A stretch of DNA of 64,000 nt from Ezakiella coagulans (GTDB taxonomy: Bacteria; Bacillota; Clostridia; Tissierellales; Peptoniphilaceae): NCBI RefSeq assembly GCF_003096635.1, contig NZ_QEKV01000006.1, positions 1 through 64,000 on the forward strand, in the 5' to 3' direction. The notes beneath the pieces were generated by a model. It worked only from the letters and a program-made list of their open reading frames with translations, was not told the DNA's origin and made no database searches. The position numbers and the translations under genes were made by a program. Of this stretch, positions 19,185 to 28,552 are shown in pieces (positions within the stretch are counted from its first letter, which is position 1; the number at the start of each line of letters is the position of its first letter).

Positions 19185-20459
19185 ATGAAAAGTAAATCAT
19201 TAGTTTACTTTACCTTGGTTGTAGCTTTAGTACTTGCAATTTTCGCAATTGGCGTATTCGGCTTTCAACTAGGTGACAAAAAAATCCCTAAGGCAAAAGA
19301 TGCAATTCAATTAGGATTGGACCTTCAAGGTGGGGTTTATGTATTATTACAAGCTGACACTGATGCAAGTGGTCAAGAGTTAAGAAGATATATGGAACAA
19401 GCAAAGGCAATCATTCAACAACGTGTTGACGGTCTTGGCGTAAGTGAACCAAATATCGCTATTGAAGGAGATAATCGTATCCGTGTTGAACTCGCAGGTC
19501 TAAAGGACTCAGAAGAAGCATTGAAATTGATCGGTAAAACAGCTCAACTTCAATTCGTTGATCCTGATGGAAATGTAGTTTTAACAGGAAAGAACGTTAA
19601 AGAAAGTATCGTTCAATATATTAATGACCCGATTAAAGGTAACGAACCTGTAATCAGTCTTGAATTTGACGATGAAGGTGCAGAAAAATTTGCTGAAGCA
19701 ACAAAGAGACTTGCAGCAGAAACAGATGCACAAAAGAAGATTTTATTTATCAGATTAGACGATGAAGTTATTTCAGCACCTATGGTTCATGAAGAAATCA
19801 GAGGCGGAAAAGCAATCATCAACGGTGGTAACGAAGCAATGAAGCTCGAAGATGCAACAAGAACTGCTACACTTATTAAAGCAGGTGCTCTTCCTATTCC
19901 TATGAAGGAACTCACAAGCTCGGTTATCGGACCTACACTTGGTCTTGATGCTTATGAAAAATCAATACTTGCAATTGGAATTTCATTATTATTAATTATG
20001 GTATTATTACTCGCATTATACAGAGTAATGGCAATTCCAGCATGTATCAGTTTGCTTGTTTATACTGAAATTATTATCGGATTCTTCCTACTTCTAAAAG
20101 TTAAGCTATCTCTTCCGGGAATTGCAGGACTTATGCTTTCAATCGGTATGGCCGTTGACGCAAACGTTATTATTTTCGAAAGAATTAGAGAAGAACTTAA
20201 AGCCGGAAAAACACACAAGGCTGCTATTAAAGCCGGATACAAAAATGCATTATCATCAATTATTGACTCAAATATCACAACATTAATTGCAGGTATTGTT
20301 CTTTATGTATATGGTATCGGTGCAATCAGAGGATTCGGTGTTACACTCATCCTTGGTATTGTTGCATCAATGTTCACAGCAGTACTTCTTACAAAATGGT
20401 TATTGGATTTAATGGCAAACATTTTTACATTTAAATCTAACAAATCATTTGGAGCTTAG
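19185..20459 (+). CDS. secD: Protein translocase subunit SecD
   Basis: 424 residues from the ATG at 19185, supported by AAGGAGGAG. The longer reading from 19143 overlaps scfB and lacks a ribosome site. The N-terminal membrane helix (about 7-27) is followed by the family block LGLDLQGGVYVLL and the extracellular P1 region. Five C-terminal membrane segments include the SecD/F motif LPGIAGLMLSIGMAVDANVIIFERIREEL. With SecF it uses ion flow to pull exported proteins outward. It is shorter than the E. coli protein, as usual in Clostridia. Confidence 0.95.
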   Translation: MKSKSLVYFTLVVALVLAIFAIGVFGFQLGDKKIPKAKDAIQLGLDLQGGVYVLLQADTDASGQELRRYMEQAKAIIQQRVDGLGVSEPNIAIEGDNRIRVELAGLKDSEEALKLIGKTAQLQFVDPDGNVVLTGKNVKESIVQYINDPIKGNEPVISLEFDDEGAEKFAEATKRLAAETDAQKKILFIRLDDEVISAPMVHEEIRGGKAIINGGNEAMKLEDATRTATLIKAGALPIPMKELTSSVIGPTLGLDAYEKSILAIGISLLLIMVLLLALYRVMAIPACISLLVYTEIIIGFFLLLKVKLSLPGIAGLMLSIGMAVDANVIIFERIREELKAGKTHKAAIKAGYKNALSSIIDSNITTLIAGIVLYVYGIGAIRGFGVTLILGIVASMFTAVLLTKWLLDLMANIFTFKSNKSFGA

Positions 20460-20471
20460 GAGGGAAGAATT

Positions 20472-21350
20472 ATGAATTTTGTAAAACACAGATATATTTA
20501 TATGGCTATTTCAGCCATTCTCATAATTGCCGGAATTTGCTTTGCAGCTGTTAAGGGATTCAATCTTGGTATTGATTTCTCAGGTGGTACTGTTATAACA
20601 ATTCAAGCACCTAAGTTTATCGAAGAAGAAAAGATTAGAAATATTTTTAAAAAATATGACAACACAATCGGTATTCAATACAGTGGAGAAAACAAATCCG
20701 ACATCATTGTAAAAAGTACAAAAGACTTTGACACAACACAAATGACGGAAATCAAATACGCTCTTGAACAAGAACTTTCAATCGACAGAACTGCAATTTC
20801 TTCTGACTCTGCAGAACCGACAATGGGTAAAGAAATTCAAAGAAAAGCTATTATTTCAATTTTAATTGCTTCAGCTTTGATGCTTGTTTATATTACAATC
20901 AGATTTGAATTTTTATTCGGTGTCGCTGCTATTTGCGCTTTGATTCACGACGTTTTGATCACAGTAGGCTTCTATGCAATTTTCAGTTTCCCTGTAAATT
21001 CAAGTCTTATTGCTGCAGTACTCACAATTTTGGGTTACTCAATCAACGCTACAATCATTATTTTCGATAGAATCAGAGAAGAAAGAAAGCTTCAACCTAA
21101 AGCAACAAAAGAAGATATTATTAACTCAGCAGTTAACCACACTATAAGAAGATCTATCTTCACAACTGTAACAACACTTCTTGCAGTATTTACTCTATAT
21201 TATGTTGGAGTTGAAGCTGTTAAAGTATTGGCTTTACCTTTAATCATCGGTATGGTTTCAGGTTTCTGGTCATCAGTATTCTTAGCTCCGAACTTCTGGT
21301 ATATTTTCTGCGGCGGAGACGAAGCAAAAGTAGCACAAAACAAAAGATAA
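20472..21350 (+). CDS. secF: Protein translocase subunit SecF
   Basis: 292 residues with six membrane segments. N-terminal signature GFNLGIDFSGGTVITIQ and C-terminal LTILGYSINATIIIFDRIREER are diagnostic. It has its own AGGAGGG ribosome site 12 bases after secD. A terminator-like hairpin follows before recJ. Confidence 0.95.
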   Translation: MNFVKHRYIYMAISAILIIAGICFAAVKGFNLGIDFSGGTVITIQAPKFIEEEKIRNIFKKYDNTIGIQYSGENKSDIIVKSTKDFDTTQMTEIKYALEQELSIDRTAISSDSAEPTMGKEIQRKAIISILIASALMLVYITIRFEFLFGVAAICALIHDVLITVGFYAIFSFPVNSSLIAAVLTILGYSINATIIIFDRIREERKLQPKATKEDIINSAVNHTIRRSIFTTVTTLLAVFTLYYVGVEAVKVLALPLIIGMVSGFWSSVFLAPNFWYIFCGGDEAKVAQNKR

Positions 21351-21385
21351 TTTAATATAATACTGGAAATTTTATCCATAAAATG

Positions 21386-21420
21386 GTAGAATGGTATATA
21401 AGTACTCATTCTACTTTTTT
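21386..21420 (+). terminator. Terminator or attenuator between secF and recJ
   Basis: GTAGAATG (21386-21393) pairs perfectly with CATTCTAC (21407-21414) around a 13-base loop, followed by six T residues. The recJ ribosome site (GGAGG) begins four bases later, so readthrough or a promoter inside the region must supply recJ. Confidence 0.75.
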
Positions 21421-21432
21421 ATTGGAGGAATT

Positions 21433-23178
21433 ATGTTGGAGAAATGGTTTTTAAGAAATAAGAACAATGCTCAGTCGCCTGACAAGAATTTAAATCTGTT
21501 GGAACGCACAAAGCTACGCATTCTTTATAACAGAGATATAACTGAGATTGACGATATGAGAAAATATTTTTTAAATCCATACGAAGCAATGTATGACGCA
21601 AATCTTTTTAATGATTTCCATATTCTTTATGATCGACTTATTTCTCTGAAAGAAAATAATGAAACAGTAGCTATCGTCGGTGACTATGATGTCGACGGAA
21701 TTATGTCTACCACAATTCTTATTAAAACATTTAAACGCCTTGGAATTAACGTTACATATAAAATTCCTAACAGAATGTCTGATGGATATGGAATTAATAG
21801 ACGTATTGTTGACGAACTTAAACTTGAAGGTGTGAGTCTTATTATAACTGTAGATAATGGCATTCAAGCTTTTGACGTTTTAGAATACGCAAAGGAATTG
21901 GGACTCGATGTATTTATTACAGATCACCACGAGTTAAAGGTTGAAGACGGGGAGTTTAAAATTCCGGATTCAATCGGTGCAATAAATCCGCATCGACCTG
22001 ACAGCAATTATCCGTTCAAGCTTTTATGCGGTGCTGGTATTGCTTATAAAGTTGCAATTTTACTTTTAAAAAAATTCGGTGTATATGACGAAGCAATTGA
22101 CAGGGAGCTCATAACATTAGCCGGCATTGCAACAATTTGCGATGTCGTAGATCTTGTAGATGAAAATAGGATAATTTCATATCATGGCTTACTGAACTAT
22201 AGAACAACAACAAATTTGGGCTTGAGGGCAATTACAAAGGTCGCTAGCGTTGATATTTCAAAAGTGGATAGCTATCATATCGGATTTATTATAGGTCCAC
22301 GATTCAACTCAAGCGGTCGATTGAAAACAGCTGATTTGGGTATAGAATTATTAACCACTGAAGATGAGGACAGAGCCCTTGAAATTGCAACTGAGTTAAA
22401 TGATTTAAACGAAGAAAGAAAAACATATACCGAATCGGGATACAAGTCCGCTCTCGAAAAAATAGATTCAAATAATCTTCCTAGTGCGCTTGTCATTTAT
22501 CTAGAAAATATTCATGAAAGTGTTGCAGGAATAATTGCAGGACGTATAAAAGAAAAATATTACAGACCGACAATTATCCTTACTGATGGAGAAGAAAATC
22601 TAAAAGGTTCAGGAAGAAGTGTTGATGAGTTTGATATTTATAGTTCTATTTCAGAGTTCAGTGATTTATGTTTAAAATTCGGCGGACATAAAATGGCTTG
22701 CGGACTCTCAATTGAAAAAGATAAGATGGATGAATTTAGAGATAAACTCATAAAATCTGCAAATAAATATGAGACTGACTTTATTAAAAAGGTTTATATA
22801 GACGCAATTTTCCCGCTTGAAATGGTGGATTTAAGATTTCTTGATATGCTAAATTCATTCAGGCCGTTCGGTAAGGCGAATGAGGAGCCGAAATTTGCGG
22901 ACAATAATTTAAAATTTATAGGTTTTAATGTATTAGGAAAAAATAAAAATGTTATTAAACTATCTCTTGTTTCAAGTTCAAACAGAGTTGTTACGGCAAT
23001 TTTGTTTGAGACTGAGGACGCATTCCTTAAAAGATTCAAAGAGGAATTTAATTTAGATATTTATGATTCAATACAAAAGGGACTTTACATGGATATTGTT
23101 TATTACCCTCAACTTAATGAGTTCAGAGGTAATAAAGAAGCACAAATAATCATAACAAACTATAGGTACAAGAGGTGA
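21433..23178 (+). CDS. recJ: Single-stranded-DNA-specific exonuclease RecJ
   Basis: 581 residues from the ATG at 21433, chosen for TTGGAGG just upstream. It degrades single-stranded DNA 5' to 3' in recombination and mismatch repair. DHH-superfamily motifs are VGDYDVDGIMST, TVDNGIQAF, ITDHHE, NPHRPDSNYPFKLLCGAGI and the DHHA1 motif GGHKMACGLSIEKD. The C-terminal OB region is present. The N-terminus is less conserved than usual. It is 4 bases before rel. Confidence 0.93.
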   Translation: MLEKWFLRNKNNAQSPDKNLNLLERTKLRILYNRDITEIDDMRKYFLNPYEAMYDANLFNDFHILYDRLISLKENNETVAIVGDYDVDGIMSTTILIKTFKRLGINVTYKIPNRMSDGYGINRRIVDELKLEGVSLIITVDNGIQAFDVLEYAKELGLDVFITDHHELKVEDGEFKIPDSIGAINPHRPDSNYPFKLLCGAGIAYKVAILLLKKFGVYDEAIDRELITLAGIATICDVVDLVDENRIISYHGLLNYRTTTNLGLRAITKVASVDISKVDSYHIGFIIGPRFNSSGRLKTADLGIELLTTEDEDRALEIATELNDLNEERKTYTESGYKSALEKIDSNNLPSALVIYLENIHESVAGIIAGRIKEKYYRPTIILTDGEENLKGSGRSVDEFDIYSSISEFSDLCLKFGGHKMACGLSIEKDKMDEFRDKLIKSANKYETDFIKKVYIDAIFPLEMVDLRFLDMLNSFRPFGKANEEPKFADNNLKFIGFNVLGKNKNVIKLSLVSSSNRVVTAILFETEDAFLKRFKEEFNLDIYDSIQKGLYMDIVYYPQLNEFRGNKEAQIIITNYRYKR

Positions 23179-23182
23179 TGGT

Positions 23183-25327
23183 ATGCTTGAAGATTTATTA
23201 GCTTATATTTTAAAATATAATCCCGATGCCGATGTCGAGCTTATAACAAAAGCGTTTAATCTCGCTAAGGAAGCACATGAAGGACAGCTTAGAAAGAGCG
23301 GGGAACCTTATATTATTCATCCGGTCGCAGTTGCAAAGATTCTGTCTGAGCTCAATATGGACTCGCAGACGATTTGCGCCGGACTTTTACATGATGTAAT
23401 TGAAGATACTAAGTACACATATGACGATATAAAGGAGATGTTTGGTGAAAACATTGCTGACATTGTCGAAGGTGTCACGAAAATTAAAAATTTAAATTAT
23501 AAGAAAGCTGACGAGGCACAAGCGGAAAATATTAGAAAGATGGTTCTTGCAATGAGTAAGGACATCCGAGTTGTTATTGTTAAACTCGCTGACCGTCTTC
23601 ACAATCTGAGAACACTTGAATATATGACCGACGAAAAGAGATACAGAATTGCAAGAGAAACACTTGATATTTATGCACCTCTTGCACATAGACTCGGTAT
23701 TTCGAAAATTAAATGGGAGCTTGAGGACCTTTGTTTGAGGCATTTGGAGCCGAAGGCTTACTATGATTTGGTTGAAAAGGTCAATAAGAAGAGAAAAGAA
23801 CGTGAAGCCGATTTAAATAAGATTATTGAAAAACTAAAACAAAAGCTGACCGAAGCAAATTTGAAATTTTCAATAGAGGGTAGACCTAAGAGTTTCTATT
23901 CGATTTATAAAAAAATGAAGGACCAAAATAAAAGTTTTGATTCTATTTATGACCTTACAGCTGTAAGAATTATTGTGGACACGGTAAATGACTGCTATGC
24001 CGCTCTTGGTGTTGTTCACGCATCATGGAAACCGGTTCCCGGAAGATTTAAGGACTATATAGCGATGCCTAAGCCTAATATGTACCAATCGCTTCACACG
24101 ACCGTTATAACAAACGAAGGCGAGATTTTCGAGGTGCAAATAAGGACTTGGGAAATGCACAAAACGTCTGAATACGGGATTGCTGCGCACTGGATGTACA
24201 AAGAGAAAAAAGGAAAAACAAATCTTTCACAAAATCTCAAATGGCTACAACAACTTATGGAATGGCAAGCCGATCTCGCAGATCCAAAAGATTTCATAGA
24301 CACACTAAAGGTCGACTTCTTTAACGATGAGGTTTTCATTTTGACTCCAAGGGGTGACGTTGTCGATTTGCCGATGGGCTCAACTCCTGTCGATTTCGCG
24401 TATAGAGTTCACACCGATGTTGGAAACAGAACCATCGGAGCAAAAGTAAACGGCAAGATTGTACCGCTTAATTATGAACTTCAAAATGGCGATATTGTTG
24501 AAATTACAACGTCTAAAAATATTTGTGGTCCATCAAGAGATTGGCTAAAGTTTGTAAAGAGCTCGAGAGCAAAAAGTAAAATAAAATCCTGGTATAGAAG
24601 TATCGACAAAGAAGAAAATATTGCTGTAGGAAGAGAACTTCTTACTTCAGAATTAAAAAGACTTAATATAAAACCTGAAGATGCGTTCTCAAAAGAAAAT
24701 ATGGAAGCTCTTTCATCATATTTTTCACTCAGTGAAATTGATGACTTATATCAACAAATCGGATATGGTTCTTTAAAGCTAAATGTTGCGGTAAATAAGA
24801 TTAAATCACTTGTTGAGAATGTTTCTATAAAAGATGATGATGGCAATTTTATACAGCCTAATACGAACATTGTTTCGGACTCGCCGAGTTCGGTTATTGT
24901 GGATGATTTACCTGGACTTAAAGTGCGTTTCAGCAGATGCTGCAATCCGCTTCCGGGCGATGAAATTGTCGGATTTGTGACAAAAGGTCATGGTGTCACA
25001 ATTCACAGAAAAGACTGTCCTAACACAATTTCTTTAAAAGAAAGACTTGGACAGATAAATGTTCGTTGGTCGTCAAACATCAGTGATGCGTTTGTTTCTG
25101 ATATAGAGATTCGTGCGGTTGACAGAGTTGGACTCATAAGCGAAGTTGCCGGTTATATGAGAGAGCAGAAGTCTTCTCTTATAAACTTAAACGCAAAGAT
25201 TGACGACAACAATTTAGCAACAATTTCTATGACCGTAAAAGTTCCAAACAAACAGGAGCTCAATCGAATCATAAAAGATTTGGGGCAAATACCGTCAGTT
25301 CTAAATGCGTACAGGAGAATTAACTGA
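23183..25327 (+). CDS. rel: Bifunctional (p)ppGpp synthetase/hydrolase (Rel)
   Basis: A 714-residue stringent-response enzyme. The N-terminal HD hydrolase is shown by HPVAVAKILSELNMD and CAGLLHDVIEDTKYTY. The synthetase domain has GRPKSFYSIYKKMKDQNK, YDLTAVRIIVD, NMYQSLHTTV and FEVQIRTWEMHKTSEYGIAAHW. Then TGS (VFILTPRGDVVDLPMGSTPVDFAYRVH), a zinc-finger/helical region (FSRCCNPLPGDEIVGFVTKGHGVTIHRKDC is split over two motifs) and a C-terminal ACT domain. Both catalytic halves look intact. Overlaps dtd by one base. A second RelA/SpoT-domain protein lies at 37069. Confidence 0.96.
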   Translation: MLEDLLAYILKYNPDADVELITKAFNLAKEAHEGQLRKSGEPYIIHPVAVAKILSELNMDSQTICAGLLHDVIEDTKYTYDDIKEMFGENIADIVEGVTKIKNLNYKKADEAQAENIRKMVLAMSKDIRVVIVKLADRLHNLRTLEYMTDEKRYRIARETLDIYAPLAHRLGISKIKWELEDLCLRHLEPKAYYDLVEKVNKKRKEREADLNKIIEKLKQKLTEANLKFSIEGRPKSFYSIYKKMKDQNKSFDSIYDLTAVRIIVDTVNDCYAALGVVHASWKPVPGRFKDYIAMPKPNMYQSLHTTVITNEGEIFEVQIRTWEMHKTSEYGIAAHWMYKEKKGKTNLSQNLKWLQQLMEWQADLADPKDFIDTLKVDFFNDEVFILTPRGDVVDLPMGSTPVDFAYRVHTDVGNRTIGAKVNGKIVPLNYELQNGDIVEITTSKNICGPSRDWLKFVKSSRAKSKIKSWYRSIDKEENIAVGRELLTSELKRLNIKPEDAFSKENMEALSSYFSLSEIDDLYQQIGYGSLKLNVAVNKIKSLVENVSIKDDDGNFIQPNTNIVSDSPSSVIVDDLPGLKVRFSRCCNPLPGDEIVGFVTKGHGVTIHRKDCPNTISLKERLGQINVRWSSNISDAFVSDIEIRAVDRVGLISEVAGYMREQKSSLINLNAKIDDNNLATISMTVKVPNKQELNRIIKDLGQIPSVLNAYRRIN

Positions 25328-25773
25328 TGATTGCACTTATACAAGTTACTGACGGAGTTAAACTTTCGATTGATGATAAGGTTTACAATGAAACAACCGA
25401 CAAGACATTGCTCGTTTTACTCGGAGTAAAAGACGACGACACAATAGAAGATGTGGATTATATTGTAAAGAAAATTCCAAAGCTTCGAATTTTTAAAGAC
25501 GACGAGGACAAACTCAATCTTTCAGCACTTGATGTTGGAGCGAGCCTATTTGTCGTAAGCCAATTTACCTTATATGCAAAATGCAGAAAAGGAAACAGAC
25601 CAAGCTTCGACAGAAGTGCAGGATATGAGAAAGGAAAAGAATTCTACGAAATGGTTGTCGATAAGCTCAAATCTACGGGACTCGAGGTTAAGACAGGCTC
25701 ATTCGGAGCGATGATGGATATAGAATTTAATAATAACGGACCGGTTACTATTATTTTAGACTCCAATGAATAG
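25327..25773 (+). CDS. dtd: D-aminoacyl-tRNA deacylase
   Basis: A 148-residue proofreading enzyme that hydrolyses D-amino acids (and glycine from tRNA-Ala) off tRNA. The cross-subunit Gly-cisPro motif is NNNGPVTI and the other active-site motif is SQFTLYAKCRKGNRPSFDRSA. The usual N-terminus MxALIQxV is present as MIALIQVTDG. The start codon shares one base with the rel stop, the usual rel-dtd arrangement. Confidence 0.95.
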   Translation: MIALIQVTDGVKLSIDDKVYNETTDKTLLVLLGVKDDDTIEDVDYIVKKIPKLRIFKDDEDKLNLSALDVGASLFVVSQFTLYAKCRKGNRPSFDRSAGYEKGKEFYEMVVDKLKSTGLEVKTGSFGAMMDIEFNNNGPVTIILDSNE

Positions 25774-25790
25774 ATTTTTCTTTAACAATT

Positions 25791-25799
25791 TGTTATAAT
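25791..25799 (+). promoter_or_regulatory. Extended -10 promoter for the nitroreductase-tal-glpX unit
   Basis: TGTTATAAT is an extended -10 element (TG plus TATAAT at 25794-25799). No good -35 box is seen 17 bases upstream. The start would be near 25806, a few bases before the GGGAGG ribosome site. Confidence 0.5.
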
Positions 25800-25817
25800 A
25801 TATTTGGGAGGGATTTT

Positions 25818-26603
25818 ATGCTAATAAGTAATTTTTTAACATCCAGAAAAAGTGACAGACACTTTAAAAACAAGAAAATCAACAAGGACTCATTATCAAG
25901 ACTTGAACAAGTGTTCAATCTCATGGATAATGAAAGTGTAAGTTTCAAACTTTATGAAAACGGAAAAGATGTTTTCGAAGCTTTAGACGGTCATGCAGGC
26001 TACAACGGAGTTATGATTGAAGCACCTGCATATATTACAGTTACTTTTAAAGGTGATTCAAACAAGGATAAAGTTGTAGGCATGTATAAAGCCGAAGATG
26101 TTATAAGTCTTCTTGAAAAAGAAGGTCTCGGCAGTTGTTGGATCGGACTATTTAATACTTCCGAATCTGTAAAGGAAAAAGCTTTCCAAAATAAGGATGC
26201 AAATCTTATTTTAGCTGTTGGGTATCCTAAACCGAAGAACCCGTTTGTTCAAGAAGAAAAATCGGAAAGATTGCCGGTTGAAGATATCGTTTTCAGTGAA
26301 GAAATTGGAAATCCAATAAGCATTGATGAACTCGAACAACTCGGATTGGACGATGTGTTTTATTATGCAAGATTCGCTCCTAGCACACTCAATTCACAAA
26401 GCTGGAGATTTGTTATCAGACAAAATCAAGTAGTTTTATATTTAAAAGAAGTAAACGGAAAGCTTTACTATGAAGATATGGGCATCATTATGTACTACTT
26501 TGAACAAATGTATAATATGACATTCCACAAGGGTGAATGGAAGCTCGAAGACAATTTCGTAATGCACGACGGCTATGTAAAAATTGCCACAATGAATATA
26601 TAG
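25818..26603 (+). CDS. Nitroreductase-family flavoprotein (TM1586-like)
   Basis: A 261-residue protein with two nitroreductase-like halves, as in the TM1586 group. The N-terminal half has [15 protein letters not shown] and [16 protein letters not shown]. The C-terminal half has [20 protein letters not shown], the usual FMN-contacting PSxxNxQpW block. Substrate is unknown; reductases of this group are NAD(P)H-linked. It lies 8 bases before the transaldolase gene and may be cotranscribed by chance rather than by function. Confidence 0.85.
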   Translation: MLISNFLTSRKSDRHFKNKKINKDSLSRLEQVFNLMDNESVSFKLYENGKDVFEALDGHAGYNGVMIEAPAYITVTFKGDSNKDKVVGMYKAEDVISLLEKEGLGSCWIGLFNTSESVKEKAFQNKDANLILAVGYPKPKNPFVQEEKSERLPVEDIVFSEEIGNPISIDELEQLGLDDVFYYARFAPSTLNSQSWRFVIRQNQVVLYLKEVNGKLYYEDMGIIMYYFEQMYNMTFHKGEWKLEDNFVMHDGYVKIATMNI

Positions 26604-26611
26604 GAGATATT

Positions 26612-27268
26612 ATGAAGTTATTTATTGATACTGCAAATATCGAAGAAATAAAAGAAATTGCAAAGTGGGGCGTTTTATCAGGAGTAACGACAAATCCGTC
26701 ACTAATTGCAAAAGAAGGACGCGATTTTAAAGATGTCGTTACTGAAATTACAGGTCTTGTAGACGGACCAATAAGTGCTGAAGTAACATCATACGAAACA
26801 GAAGGAATGGTAACTGAAGCACGTGAACTTGCAAAAATTCATGAAAATATTATAATCAAGATTCCTATGACCAAAGAAGGTTTGGAAGCAATTTCAATTC
26901 TTCACAAGGAAAATATCAGGACAAACTGTACATTGATATTCTCTGTAAATCAAGCAATTCTTGCCGCAAGTGCCGGTGCAAGTTATGTAAGCCCATTTAT
27001 CGGAAGAATTGATGATATCGGTTATGATGGAATGACACTCATAAAAGATATTATGAAAGTTTTCTACAACTATGGAGTTGAACCTGAAGTTATTGCAGCT
27101 TCTATAAGAACTGTTGGACATGTTAAAGAAGCAGCTCTTGCAGGAAGCGACATCGCAACAATTCCATATAAAGTATATAATCAAATGCTCAAACATCCTT
27201 TGACAGACAAGGGGATTGATGCATTTAAGAAAGATTGGGAAAGTTATCAAAGAAAGTCAGGCAATTAA
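26612..27268 (+). CDS. tal: Transaldolase (fructose-6-phosphate aldolase subfamily)
   Basis: 218 residues from the ATG at 26612 with TAGGAG upstream. The longer frame from 26537 overlaps the previous gene and is not family-like. The family start [16 protein letters not shown] and [13 protein letters not shown] are clear. The Schiff-base lysine lies in [12 protein letters not shown]. Small transaldolases of about 215 residues act in the pentose phosphate pathway; sequence alone does not exclude fructose-6-phosphate aldolase activity. Overlaps glpX by one base. Confidence 0.93.
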   Translation: MKLFIDTANIEEIKEIAKWGVLSGVTTNPSLIAKEGRDFKDVVTEITGLVDGPISAEVTSYETEGMVTEARELAKIHENIIIKIPMTKEGLEAISILHKENIRTNCTLIFSVNQAILAASAGASYVSPFIGRIDDIGYDGMTLIKDIMKVFYNYGVEPEVIAASIRTVGHVKEAALAGSDIATIPYKVYNQMLKHPLTDKGIDAFKKDWESYQRKSGN

Positions 27269-28236
27269 TGGATAGAAATTTAGTTTTAAATTTAGCTCGC
27301 GTTACCGAAGCCGCTGCACTTAACGGTGCAAAATGGCTCGGACGCGGAGATAAGAATGCAGCTGACCAAGCTGCGGTTGATTCAATGAGAAAGATGTTCG
27401 ACACAATCGACATTTCAGGAACTGTTGTTATTGGTGAAGGTGAAATTGACGAAGCTCCAATGCTTTATATTGGCGAAAAAATAGGTCAAAGACATGAGGA
27501 TTCTCCAAAGATTGACATTGCTGTCGATCCTCTTGACGGGACAAATGCCGTTGCAAAAGGCGGCACAGATGCAATTGCAGTTTTAGCTGTTGCACCTGAA
27601 GGACATCTTTTAAACGCACCGGACATGTATATGAATAAGCTTGCTGTCGGTCCGAAGGGAAAGGGTGTTGTTTCAATTGAAAAACCAATTGAAGACAATC
27701 TCATTGCACTTTCAAAGGCCTTAAATAAGGATATGTCTGACATTACAGTCGTTATGCTCGACAGACCGAGACACGACGACTATGCACAAAGAATCAGAAA
27801 AATGGGTGCAAGAATCAGATTTATTCAAGACGGCGACGTTTTAGGAGCAATTGCAACTTGTTTCGACCATGTAAGTGGCGATATTTTGATTGGCTCAGGC
27901 GGAGCTCCTGAAGGTGTTCTTGCAGCTGTTGCTCTAAAATGTTTAGGTGGACAATTCGAAGGAATTCTTTTACCTAAAGATGACGAAGAAAAAGCAAGAT
28001 GCGAAAGAATGGGTGTTGAATGTGACAAAGTTTACACTATCGACGATCTTGTTAAAGGAAATGAATCCGCATTTGCTGCAACGGGTGTAAGCCATGGAGA
28101 ACTTCTTGATGGAGTCAACTTTATAAGTAAAAACGTTGCAACTACTGAAACTTTGGTGCTTCGTCAAGAAACAGGCACAGTTAGATTTATAAAGGCTGTT
28201 CATCATTTAGATAAAAAGCCGGAATATGCAAAATAA
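27268..28236 (+). CDS. glpX: Class II fructose-1,6-bisphosphatase GlpX
   Basis: 322 residues from the ATG at 27268, which shares one base with the transaldolase stop. Metal-binding motifs are VVIGEGEIDEAPMLYIGE and DIAVDPLDGTNAVAKGG. GGAPEGVLAAVALKCLGG is the later family block. It performs the gluconeogenic step from fructose-1,6-bisphosphate to fructose-6-phosphate. In B. subtilis and many Clostridia glpX is followed by rho and rpmE. Here rho is missing and rpmE follows directly. Confidence 0.95.
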   Translation: MDRNLVLNLARVTEAAALNGAKWLGRGDKNAADQAAVDSMRKMFDTIDISGTVVIGEGEIDEAPMLYIGEKIGQRHEDSPKIDIAVDPLDGTNAVAKGGTDAIAVLAVAPEGHLLNAPDMYMNKLAVGPKGKGVVSIEKPIEDNLIALSKALNKDMSDITVVMLDRPRHDDYAQRIRKMGARIRFIQDGDVLGAIATCFDHVSGDILIGSGGAPEGVLAAVALKCLGGQFEGILLPKDDEEKARCERMGVECDKVYTIDDLVKGNESAFAATGVSHGELLDGVNFISKNVATTETLVLRQETGTVRFIKAVHHLDKKPEYAK

Positions 28237-28239
28237 TAC

Positions 28240-28269
28240 TTGACAAGTTGTATATAATTATGATAAAAT
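28240..28269 (+). promoter_or_regulatory. Promoter for rpmE-prmC-prfA
   Basis: A consensus TTGACA (28240-28245) with TAAAAT (28264-28269) at an 18-base spacing. It starts just after the glpX stop codon. Confidence 0.6.
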
Positions 28270-28301
28270 AATCAAGTTAAGAGTGAAGAGAGGTGAAATC
28301 A

Positions 28302-28508
28302 ATGAAAAAGGGAATTCATCCTGAATTTAAGGAAGTAACTGTAACTTGCGCATGCGGAAATACTTTCCAATCTGCATCAACAAGAGATGAACTAAAGGTT
28401 GAAGTTTGTTCTGAATGCCATCCGTTCTTTACAGGTAAGCAAAAATTTGCTGAACGTGGCGGAAGAGTTGAAAAGTTTAAAAAGAAGTACGAAAAGAAAG
28501 ACAAATAG
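28302..28508 (+). CDS. rpmE: 50S ribosomal protein bL31
   Basis: 68 residues from the ATG at 28302 with AGAGGTG upstream; the GTG at 28293 overlaps that ribosome site and is rejected. The start MKKGIHPEF and the FTGKQKF block are diagnostic. Four zinc-ligand cysteines are present (CAC near residues 15-17 and CSEC later), so this is the zinc-containing C+ form, not the zinc-independent paralogue. Confidence 0.96.
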   Translation: MKKGIHPEFKEVTVTCACGNTFQSASTRDELKVEVCSECHPFFTGKQKFAERGGRVEKFKKKYEKKDK

Positions 28509-28511
28509 AAC

Positions 28512-28540
28512 GGCTGCAGCTTTACGCAGCCTTTTTATTT
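28512..28540 (+). terminator. Terminator after rpmE
   Basis: GGCTGC (28512-28517) and GCAGCC (28526-28531) with an 8-base loop, followed by TTTTTATTTT. prmC starts 12 bases later, so readthrough or a new start must serve it. Confidence 0.85.
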
Positions 28541-28552
28541 TAATATTACGAT

